Positions 1 to 6,117 are shown, counted from the stretch's first letter. The stretch is 8,384 bases of DNA from Prevotella sp. UBA5379 (GCA_002409785.1 DHOX01000085.1:1-8384), one strand, 5' to 3'. Program-made: numbers and translations. Notes: generated from the sequence alone by a model not told the origin.

Positions 1-204
1 ATAGAGACATATTCGTAAAACATTCTACCGGTCAGTAGTCTGCCCTGTTCCCTTCATTTTACCATTATCTTTCACCATCAGACTCATTTTCCGTTTTCTC
101 TCCATCCCGGACATTAATAAAATAGGTAAAGGAAGAAAGAAAAAAAGCACATAGTCCGATAATTGACCCAGACCGGGAAGCAAAAAACATTGACAAAGAT
201 TCAT

Positions 205-234
205 TAAAAAAGGATGTGCAAGTGAACACATCCT
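205..234 (-). terminator. Intrinsic terminator of the recombinase remnant
   Basis: On the minus strand an 8-bp perfect stem (211-218 paired with 227-234) closes an 8-base loop and is followed by a run of six T (A-tract 206-211 on the plus strand, partly shared with the stem base). It lies about 50 bases past the stop of the minus-strand recombinase fragment, the expected place for its terminator. The geometry is that of a standard rho-independent terminator. Confidence 0.65.
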
Positions 235-284
235 CCCTGATCCTTACAGTCCCGTCCGGCTACGGACGAAAAAAGCAGTTGGTT

Positions 285-602
285 TCAGCACTTCCTTCTC
301 ACGTTCCGGATAATCTTCCGGTTGGCCCGGTTGATCTGAGAAGTATCAATGGAGTTCAAGTAGATCTGCGTAGTCCTGTAAGAATTGTGTCCCATTCCCT
401 CGCTGATCACGGCAATGGAAACGTCCATGTTACGTGCAATACAGGCCCAAGAATGCCGGGCCACGTAAGTAGAGAGCGGAATCTTCAGTCCGATCCGGTC
501 CCCTATTTTCTTTAAGTTCCGGTTGACCGTCTGTTCCACCTGCCGGTACCTGCGATAGGCCGTATCATCGTCCTGCTTCAGGATGGGAAGCATAAACAGA
601 GA
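285..602 (-). pseudogene. Tyrosine recombinase/integrase, C-terminal fragment
   Basis: The reading frame encodes about 102 residues from the first ATG (593), and an in-frame stop lies just upstream at 603-605. It matches the C-terminal catalytic part of Bacteroides-type tyrosine recombinases. An ARHSWA box carries the second catalytic Arg (R46, with H47), a GMGH box carries the conserved His (H69), and TTQIYLNSID carries the nucleophile Tyr (Y78). Full-length relatives are around 300-420 residues, so the DNA-binding N-terminal domains and the first catalytic Arg are missing. It is therefore probably inactive for strand exchange. The upstream 270 bases contain no recognisable N-terminal coding sequence, so this is a deletion remnant rather than a single frameshift. 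It is likely the trace of an integrative element or an invertase gene. The alternative of a short functional protein is unlikely, because the fold needs both domains. Confidence 0.75.
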
Positions 603-799
603 TCAAAGATTAAACGACCATAAAGCATAAATATTTCCACCCCAAGTTAAACATGGTCGTAAACGATCAGGGAAGAAAACCACAATAACGACAATTCGAA
701 AAACAAAACATTCCGCTACTAAAACAACAATCATTTCTATTAAATAAACAGAAGAAGAACAACGATTTGCGTTATCTTTTCCTAAAAGTTCCCCACAAC
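603..799. other. AT-rich intergenic region
   Basis: This A/T-rich stretch separates the minus-strand recombinase remnant from the plus-strand flavoprotein gene. I see no coding signature on either strand. A weak minus-strand -7-like element (TAATCTTTG on that strand, about 604-612) sits just before the remnant's first ATG, but its spacing departs from TAnnTTTG by one base. Nothing else is supportable. Confidence 0.5.
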
Positions 800-832
800 T
801 TTAATAAAAATACGAATTTTTGACTATCTTTG
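800..832 (+). promoter_or_regulatory. Bacteroidetes-type promoter of the flavoprotein gene
   Basis: TATCTTTG at 825-832 is an exact match to the Bacteroidetes -7 consensus TAnnTTTG. A TTTA at 800-803, 21 bases upstream, is a one-mismatch match to the -33 TTTG element. Transcription would begin near 838-840, giving a leader of about 40 bases before the ATG at 880. The match is by eye; the start site is inferred. Confidence 0.6.
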
Positions 833-879
833 TGATAATTCACTTTCGCAATTAAGCGGGAAATTAAAATTATCATGAC

Positions 880-1446
880 ATGAAAAAAGATTTAGGAGCC
901 AAAATGTTTTTTACACCGTTACCAGTTCTTATCATCGGTACTTACAATGCGGCAGGCATACCGGACGCTATGAATGTAGCCTGGGGCGGACAATGCGGGC
1001 CGAAACACGTAGCCCTGAATATCGGTTCACACCAGACCACAGAGAATCTGAGAAACAAAAAAGTTTTCACCTTAGCCTTTGCAGATCGTCAGAATGAAGC
1101 CAAGGCAGATTTCGTAGGCCTTGTCTCCGGCAGGACCGTACCGGATAAGATCCGGAAGACCGGTTGGAAAGTAACCAAGTCCCCCCATATAGATGCACCC
1201 GTCTTCGATGATTTCCCCCTGACACTTGAATGCAAGGTCATTGACATGAAAGAGGAAAGCGACGGAGGAGCCCGCGTGGTAGGCGAAGTTGTCAACACCA
1301 TTGCCGATCATAAAATTCTGGACAGCAAAGGGAATATAGACATCGACCAACTTCAGCCTATCCTCCTGGATGATTCCGCTGCAGCCTATCGTGCCGTAGG
1401 AGAGAAAGTTGGCAACGCTTTTAAAGATGGCAATTCGTATAAATAA
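880..1446 (+). CDS. Flavin reductase family protein (FMN-binding, flavoredoxin-like)
   Basis: This encodes a 188-residue cytoplasmic protein of the flavin reductase-like split-barrel family, whose members bind FMN and carry electrons or reduce flavins with NAD(P)H. Supporting features are the PLPVLIIGTYNAAG segment near residues 13-26, DAMNVAWGG with GPKHVALNI (about 29-47), and HQTTENLRNKKVFTLAFAD (about 51-69), which resemble the flavin phosphate and isoalloxazine contact regions of flavoredoxin-type proteins. Length is normal for the family and there is no signal peptide. The ATG at 880 is chosen because an ATG five bases earlier hits a stop after two codons. A clear -7 promoter lies upstream, and the lipoprotein gene follows after 33 bases, so the two are probably co-transcribed. 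The substrate and physiological partner cannot be read from sequence. Confidence 0.85.
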   Translation: MKKDLGAKMFFTPLPVLIIGTYNAAGIPDAMNVAWGGQCGPKHVALNIGSHQTTENLRNKKVFTLAFADRQNEAKADFVGLVSGRTVPDKIRKTGWKVTKSPHIDAPVFDDFPLTLECKVIDMKEESDGGARVVGEVVNTIADHKILDSKGNIDIDQLQPILLDDSAAAYRAVGEKVGNAFKDGNSYK

Positions 1447-1479
1447 ATCCCTAATAGACAATCTTTCAAAACCATCCAA

Positions 1480-2304
1480 ATGAAAAAAATCTGTTTGACA
1501 GGAATGTTCCCCCTGCTGATAGGAGTAACCATGACCTTTTGTGCCTGTAACAACAAAGCCACCTCCACTCCGGTCACATTCGATAAAGTAGCAATAGACA
1601 CAACGGTGAACCTGGTCCCGGGAGACACAGCCTCCCCGAAGGCCAAGATCAATCTCACCTATACCTATGCCAAGGGAGACAAGGGAGACAAGGGAGACAG
1701 CGTAAAAAAGATAAACAATTATATCCTATCCTCCAATGCTTTCAAAAGTGACCTGGTAAATGCCTATGCTCTGGAAAATTTACCACCGAAAGAAGTAGTC
1801 CGCAAATTCGTCCAGGAATATATCAAAGAATACCGGAAAACCTGCGGTCCACTCTATGCAAAAGACAAGACCACCCATTCCTGCAACTATGAATTTCTGT
1901 CAGAAGGCAAAGTGGTCAACAATGGAAGATACTCCTGCCTCACCTTTAACAAATACGTTTATACCGGCGGAGCCAACGGGATGTCTTCCGCCATCACCAT
2001 CAATGTAGATAGAAAAACCGGTGAGATCATTACCAAGGATCAACTTTTAAAGCAGATCTCGCCCAGTAAGACAAAACAGGAAATCGTAAACAGCCTTGTG
2101 AGGCAACTCAAAGTAAAGGATTTCAAGCAGTTGCACGACAGCCTGTATGTGTTTTCCGATACCACTGTCTACATCCCGGACAACTTCCGGATCGGCAAAG
2201 ACAGTATCACCTTCATTTATGGCGACTTAGAGATCGCTCCCCACTATATGGGAGTACTCAAGGCCAAGGTATCCAAAAAAGATATTCAAATGAAGCCGGA
2301 ATAA
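1480..2304 (+). CDS. Lipoprotein with DUF3298/RsiV-like domain
   Basis: This encodes a 274-residue probable lipoprotein. A basic start (MKK) and hydrophobic stretch (residues 6-20) end at F-C-A-C, with C23 the likely lipidated cysteine; the lipobox is non-canonical (Phe at -3, Cys at -2). The mature part has the pattern of the DUF4163/DUF3298 family found in RsiV-like and PdaC-like extracytoplasmic proteins. It shows VKKINNYIL (about 75-83), YTGGANGMSSAITINVDRKTG (starting near 161), a TKDQLL helix start, and a terminal YGDLEIAPHYMGVLKAKV segment. RsiV binds lysozyme in Firmicutes, but no sigma factor gene adjoins this copy, so a role in lysozyme or envelope-stress sensing would be pure inference. 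An in-frame 9-bp tandem repeat encodes KGDKGDKGD (65-73). It is probably anchored in the periplasm or outer membrane. Residues after C23 (NNK) do not resemble the acidic Bacteroidetes surface-export signal. Confidence 0.75.
   Translation: MKKICLTGMFPLLIGVTMTFCACNNKATSTPVTFDKVAIDTTVNLVPGDTASPKAKINLTYTYAKGDKGDKGDSVKKINNYILSSNAFKSDLVNAYALENLPPKEVVRKFVQEYIKEYRKTCGPLYAKDKTTHSCNYEFLSEGKVVNNGRYSCLTFNKYVYTGGANGMSSAITINVDRKTGEIITKDQLLKQISPSKTKQEIVNSLVRQLKVKDFKQLHDSLYVFSDTTVYIPDNFRIGKDSITFIYGDLEIAPHYMGVLKAKVSKKDIQMKPE
1672..1698 (+). repeat. 9-bp tandem repeat, three perfect copies, in frame
   Basis: AAGGGAGAC occurs three times head to tail (1672-1680, 1681-1689, 1690-1698) with no mismatches, encoding Lys-Gly-Asp three times. 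The unit is a multiple of three, so copy-number change would lengthen or shorten the protein without breaking frame. It sits between a beta-type segment (INLTYTYA) and the start of a predicted helix (VKKINNYIL). Confidence 0.9.
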
Positions 2305-2310
2305 GCCGGC

Positions 2311-2372
2311 TGATCCTTCCATGATCTTACTTTTCCTCCGTCAAGGACAAAAGTAAGACCCCTGAAGGATCA
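2311..2372. other. Two-tier intergenic stem-loop
   Basis: Two nested perfect inverted repeats lie in the 109-base gap between the lipoprotein and arginase-family genes. The outer arms are TGATCCTTC (2311-2319) and GAAGGATCA (2364-2372). The inner arms are TCTTACTTTT (2325-2334) and AAAAGTAAGA (2349-2358). They are separated by a symmetric 5x5 internal loop, and the apical loop is 14 bases. No T-tract follows on either strand, so it is not a textbook intrinsic terminator. It could be an RNA processing or stabilising element, or a poorly U-supported terminator. No promoter match is seen downstream of it before 2414, which slightly favours read-through. Confidence 0.6.
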
Positions 2373-2413
2373 TAAGACAAGAAATACCAGAAAGCAAAAT
2401 AAATCGAAAAAGC

Positions 2414-3187
2414 ATGAAAGTAAAAGGGGAACCTATTATTATCATGAATTTCTCAGGAGCCTATGAACTAGAACCCTTTGCCGATCATCCCGGCTTTATC
2501 CATCTGGACTGCTCCCACCTCAACGGCACAGATTGCTATTGCAGCCATGAGGCCAGGGAGCAAATCAGACAGATGATCGCCCCCTACTCTCCGGAAGGGA
2601 TACACTTTATTGATAATGGAGACTACCATTATATCACGAAATTCTGGATAGACAAACTCAACCAGCCATTCTCCCTGGTCATCTTTGATCACCATTCCGA
2701 CATGCAGCCGTCACGCATTCCAGGTCTGTTGTCCTGTGGCAACTGGGTAAAGGACGCCATGGACGAGAACAGAAGACTGGTCAAAGTCATTCTCATCGGT
2801 ACCCCCCAGGACACCGGATGGAATATTCCAGTCAATTATCAAGAAAGAGTATACCTCCTGGACCGGGAAGAAATAAGGAGGATCATAGCGGGGGAAAAGC
2901 CGATTGCCCTAAAAGGCCCCGTCTACATTTCCATCGACAAAGATGTACTGAGTACAGCCTTTGCAGAAACCAACTGGGATCAAGGTACACTTACCCTACA
3001 GGAATTGCAACAGACCCTCTTCCTCCTGTTAACACAGACACACGTCATCGGCATTGACATCTGCGGAGAATATAAAATCGTACAGAGCCTCTTCCAGAAT
3101 CAAAAAGCTGCCTGCATCGACAATCACGCCAATCTGTCCATCCTCCAGACCATCGTGCAAGCAGCAAGATTAAAAGGAAGTCACTGA
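2414..3187 (+). CDS. Arginase/ureohydrolase superfamily protein
   Basis: This encodes a 257-residue cytoplasmic metallohydrolase of the arginase fold. The six ligands for a binuclear (typically Mn) centre can all be placed: H72 in NGDYHY (equivalent of GGDHS), D92, H94 and D96 in FDHHSDM (DxHxD), and D175 and D177 in SIDKDVLS (SxDxD). A later GIDICGEY (213-220) corresponds to the C-terminal acidic strand of the fold. Known members hydrolyse arginine, agmatine, formiminoglutamate or guanidinobutyrate. The guanidino-specificity loops here differ from the classical enzymes (NWDQGTLTL replaces the usual PGTGTPEPGG-type loop), and at 257 residues it is shorter than arginase (about 300). Substrate is therefore undetermined. 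The ATG at 2414 is taken; M11 (2444) is an alternative start. An upstream stem-loop separates it from the lipoprotein gene. Confidence 0.8.
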   Translation: MKVKGEPIIIMNFSGAYELEPFADHPGFIHLDCSHLNGTDCYCSHEAREQIRQMIAPYSPEGIHFIDNGDYHYITKFWIDKLNQPFSLVIFDHHSDMQPSRIPGLLSCGNWVKDAMDENRRLVKVILIGTPQDTGWNIPVNYQERVYLLDREEIRRIIAGEKPIALKGPVYISIDKDVLSTAFAETNWDQGTLTLQELQQTLFLLLTQTHVIGIDICGEYKIVQSLFQNQKAACIDNHANLSILQTIVQAARLKGSH

Positions 3188-3271
3188 GGCGGCAGCAGAT
3201 TCACATTCGCTTTACCTCCCCAGTCCTTTCATAGCGAAACACGATGCAGTCATGTTAAAGTGTAAACATTA

Positions 3272-3302
3272 TTTCATACATTGCGCACTCATTTTATTTT
3301 TG
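3272..3302 (+). promoter_or_regulatory. Candidate distal promoter
   Basis: TATTTTTG at 3295-3302 matches TAnnTTTG, with TTTC (3272-3275) 19 bases upstream as a one-mismatch -33 element. It would start transcription near 3309 and produce a leader of over 300 bases ahead of the TPR gene, or a separate small RNA. In AT-rich sequence such matches arise by chance, so this is a candidate only. Confidence 0.35.
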
Positions 3303-3366
3303 TGCAACATTCTTAAGGATGAAAAACAGACTAAAAAAAGTTCAAATTAGGCCATTATAATATTTT

Positions 3367-3380
3367 ATGATCTGTATCAC
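3367..3380. promoter_or_regulatory. FNR/CRP-family-like palindrome
   Basis: ATGAT-CTGT-ATCAC has the arrangement of an FNR box (TTGAT-N4-ATCAA), with the inner TGAT...ATCA perfectly symmetric and one mismatch at each outer base. An oxygen- or redox-responsive Crp/Fnr regulator upstream of an oxygen-sensitive Fe-S oxidoreductase would make sense. However, it lies about 65 bases after the candidate distal promoter and about 240 before the proximal start, so its position fits neither well. Confidence 0.25.
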
Positions 3381-3507
3381 AAACAAGGCATTTTCTATCA
3401 AAGTGAAACATAACCCTCAAAAACAAAGCATCAAATTTGCTCTTTCCATATCATTATGTCAAAAATGATTTAAATCCGTTGTATACGAATCTAATTCCTT
3501 CTTTTTT

Positions 3508-3531
3508 TGCACAAATATTTTATTGTGTGCA
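3508..3531. promoter_or_regulatory. 24-bp interrupted palindrome (possible operator)
   Basis: TGCACA (3508-3513) and TGTGCA (3526-3531) form a perfect inverted repeat with a 12-base A/T-rich spacer, preceded by a run of seven T. It lies about 72 bases upstream of the proximal -7 element. The half-site spacing fits binding by a dimeric regulator, but no regulator can be named. Confidence 0.3.
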
Positions 3532-3602
3532 CCTTTAGTGTGAAATTGTCAAAAACTTTGTTAATATGAAGAAGAAATAGACAGACTTCGATTCATACCC
3601 AT

Positions 3603-3610
3603 TAACTTTG
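3603..3610 (+). promoter_or_regulatory. Proximal -7 element of the TPR/oxidoreductase operon
   Basis: TAACTTTG is an exact match to TAnnTTTG, followed by C as is common at Bacteroidetes promoters. Transcription would begin near 3617, leaving about 20 bases of A-rich leader before the TPR gene ATG at 3637. No good -33 TTTG is present at 19-21 bases upstream, so it may depend on an activator. Confidence 0.55.
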
Positions 3611-3636
3611 CGACAAGCAAAATAAAAACAGAGAAT

Positions 3637-3816
3637 ATGACAAGTGAAGAATGGTATCTGAAAGGCAATCTTTATCGAAAACAGCAAGACTGGCAGCATG
3701 CTATGGACTGCTATCTTGAAGCGATCGATTTAGATCCGGAAAGTCCTGCAAAGGATGCGAAGAAGATGCTGGACAATATATTGAATTTCTATTGCAAGGA
3801 TTGCTACAATCCGTAA
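3637..3816 (+). CDS. Small single-TPR protein heading the oxidoreductase operon
   Basis: This encodes 59 residues. Residues 4-37 read as one tetratricopeptide repeat: EEWYLKGNLYRKQQDWQHAM then DCYLEAIDLDPES, with the canonical W/L/G/Y/A/P spacing and the typical DLDP ending. A capping helix (AKKMLDNILN, 41-50) follows, and the tail FYCKDCYNP holds a CxxC pair (C53, C56). It begins with MTSEEWY after an A-rich leader and a -7 promoter match. The four oxidoreductase subunit genes follow on the same strand after 183 bases with no clear terminator, so it is probably the first gene of their transcript. From recalled knowledge, a short TPR protein commonly precedes this oxidoreductase in Bacteroidales. 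TPRs mediate protein contacts, so an assembly or scaffolding role for the complex is a reasonable inference but is not demonstrated. It falls below common gene-calling length limits. Confidence 0.8.
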   Translation: MTSEEWYLKGNLYRKQQDWQHAMDCYLEAIDLDPESPAKDAKKMLDNILNFYCKDCYNP

Positions 3817-3999
3817 GATGGAAAAATCACAGACCCCCTGGGCCCTTCAAGGACGGGCAGGTACATAAAAGATCAGCCCCTCTCCTCAAGACGCAGAAGA
3901 GAACAGGGTCCGCTCGCCTTTTGGTTTTCAGGAGTCCCGTACTCCTTTCAGAACCTCAAATCTATTGAAAACAGAAACACATCTAATTAAGAAACAAAG
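3817..3999 (+). other. Intercistronic spacer with hairpin
   Basis: This 183-base spacer lies between the TPR gene and the ferredoxin subunit. It contains a GGGCCC-centred C/G-rich patch (around 3839-3858) and a compact hairpin with a 6-bp perfect stem (3930-3935 with 3941-3946, loop CCCGT). Only three T follow the hairpin, so termination would be weak or partial. The downstream 50 bases are A-rich, as is usual before Bacteroidetes start codons. It may hold an attenuator or an mRNA processing site; no -7 consensus is seen. Confidence 0.45.
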
Positions 4000-4230
4000 A
4001 TGAAAAATAAAGGAGCTATTGTGGTGAACACAGATCGTTGCAAGGGCTGTGCATTATGCGTACAGGCCTGTCCCAACGGCGTGTTGGCCCTGGTAAAAAA
4101 GAAAGTCAATGTGCACGGATACCCTTATGTGGCACCACAACTTGATAAAGATTGTATCGGTTGCAGTTGTTGCGCCATCGTATGCCCGGATGCATGCATT
4201 ACCGTTTACAGGAAAAGAATGGAGGACTAA
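4000..4230 (+). CDS. vorD: 2-oxoacid:ferredoxin oxidoreductase, delta subunit (2x[4Fe-4S] ferredoxin)
   Basis: This 76-residue protein has two CxxCxxCxxxCP motifs: C14, C17, C20, C24 and C52, C55, C58, C62. These bind two [4Fe-4S] clusters that pass electrons from the TPP site to external ferredoxin. Two extra cysteines (C57, C66) are not part of the standard motif. The length and the roughly 40-residue spacing of the motifs fit the small ferredoxin subunit of four-subunit 2-oxoacid:ferredoxin oxidoreductases. It is encoded directly ahead of the alpha subunit, with only 3 bases between them, so translation is probably coupled. The symbol follows the Vor naming; korD would be equally acceptable because substrate specificity is not established. 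Confidence 0.9.
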   Translation: MKNKGAIVVNTDRCKGCALCVQACPNGVLALVKKKVNVHGYPYVAPQLDKDCIGCSCCAIVCPDACITVYRKRMED

Positions 4231-4233
4231 ACA

Positions 4234-5331
4234 ATGGAAGAAAAGCAAGAAATAACCCTTATGAAAGGGAATGAAGCTCTGGCCCGTGCCGCCATTCGTT
4301 GCGGAGCAGACGGATTCTTCGGATACCCCATCACCCCTCAAAGTGAAATCATTGAGACCCTGGCCCTGCTTAAGCCGTGGGAAACGACAGGAATGGTAGT
4401 CCTTCAGGCTGAAAGCGAAGTTGCAGCCATCAACATGGTCTATGGAGGAGCCGGTGCCGGCAAAAGGGTCATGACCACCTCTTCGAGTCCCGGCGTGGCG
4501 CTGATGCAGGAAGGTATAGCCTATATGGCCGGAGCCGAGATACCAGGAGTCATCGTCAACGTACAGCGAGGCGGTCCCGGGCTGGGGACCATCCAGCCCT
4601 CACAGAGTGACTATTTCCAAGCCACGCGAGGAGGAGGAAACGGTGACTATAACACCATCGTCCTGGCCCCCGCATCGGTCCAGGAGATGGCAGATTTCGT
4701 GGATCTCGCCTTCACCCTGGCATTCCGCTATCGCAATCCGGCCATGATCCTGAGCGATGGAGTCATCGGCCAGATGATGGAGAAAGTAATCCTGCCCCCT
4801 TCCAAGCCACGGCGGTCCGAAGAGCAGATCCGCAAGGAATGTCCATGGGCTACCATCGGCAGGACCGCAGACCGGAAACCGAATATCCTTACTTCCCTGG
4901 AACTGAAACCGGAAATCATGGAACAGCGCAACCTGTCCATGCAGAAGAAATACCAGACCATCAAGAACTGTGAAGTCCGTTTCGACACCCAGCAGATGGA
5001 TGACGCAGAATATATTATCGTAGCCTTCGGCAGTGCCGCCAGAATAGCAGAAAAAGCCATCGAACTGGCACGAGAGCAAGGGATCAAAGCCGGACTGTTC
5101 CGTCCCATCACCCTATGGCCCTTCCCGGAAAAGCAACTCCGTGAAGCAGCTGAGGGCAAGAAGGGAATTCTGGTAGCTGAGATCAATGCAGGCCAGATGG
5201 TCCAGGACGTGCGCCTGGCCATGAACGGCGCACTGCCTGTAGAGCATTTCGGCCGGTTAGGCGGTATTGTACCCGAACCAGAGGAAATCGTAAATGCGCT
5301 GAAAACACAATTGATTCAAAAGGAGAAATAA
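4234..5331 (+). CDS. vorB: 2-oxoacid:ferredoxin oxidoreductase, alpha subunit (VorB/KorA type)
   Basis: This 365-residue protein has the pyrimidine-binding domain of the pyruvate:ferredoxin oxidoreductase family at the N-terminus: GNEALARAAIRCG (12-24), FFGYPITPQSEI (28-39), QAESEVAAINMVYGGAGAG with catalytic-type Glu (58-76), TTSSSPGVALMQEG (81-94) and VQRGGPGLG (110-118). A transketolase C-like domain follows (about 250-355), with YIIVAFGSAARIAEKAIELAREQG and LFRPITLWPFP. Together with the beta subunit it forms the TPP active site that decarboxylates a 2-oxoacid and transfers the acyl group to CoA. In Bacteroidales this protein is usually named 3-methyl-2-oxobutanoate dehydrogenase subunit VorB. 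2-Oxoglutarate (KorA) is the main alternative. Length is normal and the cistron is intact. The beta gene starts 2 bases after the stop. Confidence 0.9.
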   Translation: MEEKQEITLMKGNEALARAAIRCGADGFFGYPITPQSEIIETLALLKPWETTGMVVLQAESEVAAINMVYGGAGAGKRVMTTSSSPGVALMQEGIAYMAGAEIPGVIVNVQRGGPGLGTIQPSQSDYFQATRGGGNGDYNTIVLAPASVQEMADFVDLAFTLAFRYRNPAMILSDGVIGQMMEKVILPPSKPRRSEEQIRKECPWATIGRTADRKPNILTSLELKPEIMEQRNLSMQKKYQTIKNCEVRFDTQQMDDAEYIIVAFGSAARIAEKAIELAREQGIKAGLFRPITLWPFPEKQLREAAEGKKGILVAEINAGQMVQDVRLAMNGALPVEHFGRLGGIVPEPEEIVNALKTQLIQKEK

Positions 5332-5333
5332 AC

Positions 5334-6101
5334 ATGGATACATCAATCATATCACCGGAAAATCTGGTTTATACCAAACCGAAACTGATGAACGACACCA
5401 CGATGCACTATTGCCCGGGGTGTTCCCATGGAGTCGTGCATAAACTTGTCGCAGAAGTTATCGCAGACATGGGCATGGAAGAAAAGACCGTAGGAATCTG
5501 CCCGGTAGGATGTGCCGTATTTGCATACCGCTACCTGGATATAGACTGGCAGGAAGCTGCCCACGGAAGAGCACCAGCACTGGCTACAGCCATAAAACGT
5601 CTCTGGCCGGACCGTCTGGTATTCACCTATCAGGGTGACGGTGACCTGGCGTGCATCGGCACAGCAGAGACGCTGCATGCCCTGAACCGCGGAGAGAACA
5701 TCACGATCATCTTCATCAATAATGCCATATACGGCATGACCGGCGGGCAAATGGCACCCACAACCCTTATCGGCCAGAAGACGTCTACCTGTCCATACGG
5801 AAGAGACCCCGTCCTGCACGGCTATCCCCTGAAGATCACCGAACTGGCTGCCCAGTTGCAAGGAACCTGCTACGTCACACGCCAGAGCGTGGAGACTGCC
5901 GGAGCCATCATCAAGGCAAAGAAAGCCATCCGCAAGGCCTTTGATGCCTCGATGGCGAAAAAGGGTTCATCTCTGGTAGAAATTGTAAGCACCTGCAGCA
6001 GTGGCTGGAAACTGAAGCCTGCCGAAGCGAATAAATGGATGGAAGAGCACATGTTCCCCTTCTATCCCAAGGGTGACTTGAAAGATACGATAAACAAATA
6101 A
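5334..6101 (+). CDS. vorA: 2-oxoacid:ferredoxin oxidoreductase, beta subunit (TPP-binding)
   Basis: This 255-residue protein is the TPP pyrophosphate- and Mg-binding subunit. Visible motifs are YCPGCSHG (26-33), where the cysteines resemble a structural or cluster-proximal pair, GICPVGCA (54-61), HGRAPALATAIKRL (77-90), and the TPP motif GDGD (101-104) running through to INN (128-130). FINNAIYGMTGGQMAPTT then matches the family consensus, and the C-terminal STCSSGW segment is also typical. An AAGGAG Shine-Dalgarno-like sequence about 8 bases before the ATG lies at the end of the alpha gene, suggesting coupled translation. Pairing with VorB for the active site follows from the family. A hairpin-bearing 89-base gap separates it from the gamma gene. 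Confidence 0.9.
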   Translation: MDTSIISPENLVYTKPKLMNDTTMHYCPGCSHGVVHKLVAEVIADMGMEEKTVGICPVGCAVFAYRYLDIDWQEAAHGRAPALATAIKRLWPDRLVFTYQGDGDLACIGTAETLHALNRGENITIIFINNAIYGMTGGQMAPTTLIGQKTSTCPYGRDPVLHGYPLKITELAAQLQGTCYVTRQSVETAGAIIKAKKAIRKAFDASMAKKGSSLVEIVSTCSSGWKLKPAEANKWMEEHMFPFYPKGDLKDTINK

Positions 6102-6117
6102 AGTATGTCCTTCAAAG

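Larger units (their letters stand above)
3188..3636. other. Long AT-rich upstream region of the oxidoreductase operon
   Basis: About 450 bases without a convincing gene lie between the arginase-family stop and the TPR gene. It contains a weak 6-bp inverted repeat just after the arginase gene (TTCGCT 3206-3211, AGCGAA 3233-3238), two candidate -7 elements (listed separately), an FNR-box-like palindrome, and a second palindrome at 3508-3531. A 13-codon ORF (3319-3360) follows the first candidate promoter, but nothing shows that it is translated. The length is large for this compact genome, suggesting elaborate regulation or an unannotated small RNA. Confidence 0.5.

Noticed and set aside
25..231. 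Minus-strand 68-codon ORF with a hydrophobic stretch
   Set aside because: Its start codon lies inside the recombinase terminator hairpin; it has no promoter, no recognised family and no partner gene.
216..515. Plus-strand 99-codon ORF over the recombinase remnant
   Set aside because: It is antisense to the clearly homologous recombinase frame and has low-complexity content without motifs.
3508..3531. CRP binding site reading of the 24-bp palindrome
   Set aside because: The half-sites are TGCACA...TGTGCA rather than TGTGA...TCACA and the spacing is too wide, so it is listed only as an unnamed operator candidate.
4600..5222. Two long minus-strand ORFs across the alpha-subunit gene
   Set aside because: They are shadows of an intact, motif-rich plus-strand gene; their translations show no domain.
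5352..5861. 169-codon minus-strand ORF across the beta-subunit gene
   Set aside because: It is a shadow of the TPP-binding subunit; no start context or family features.
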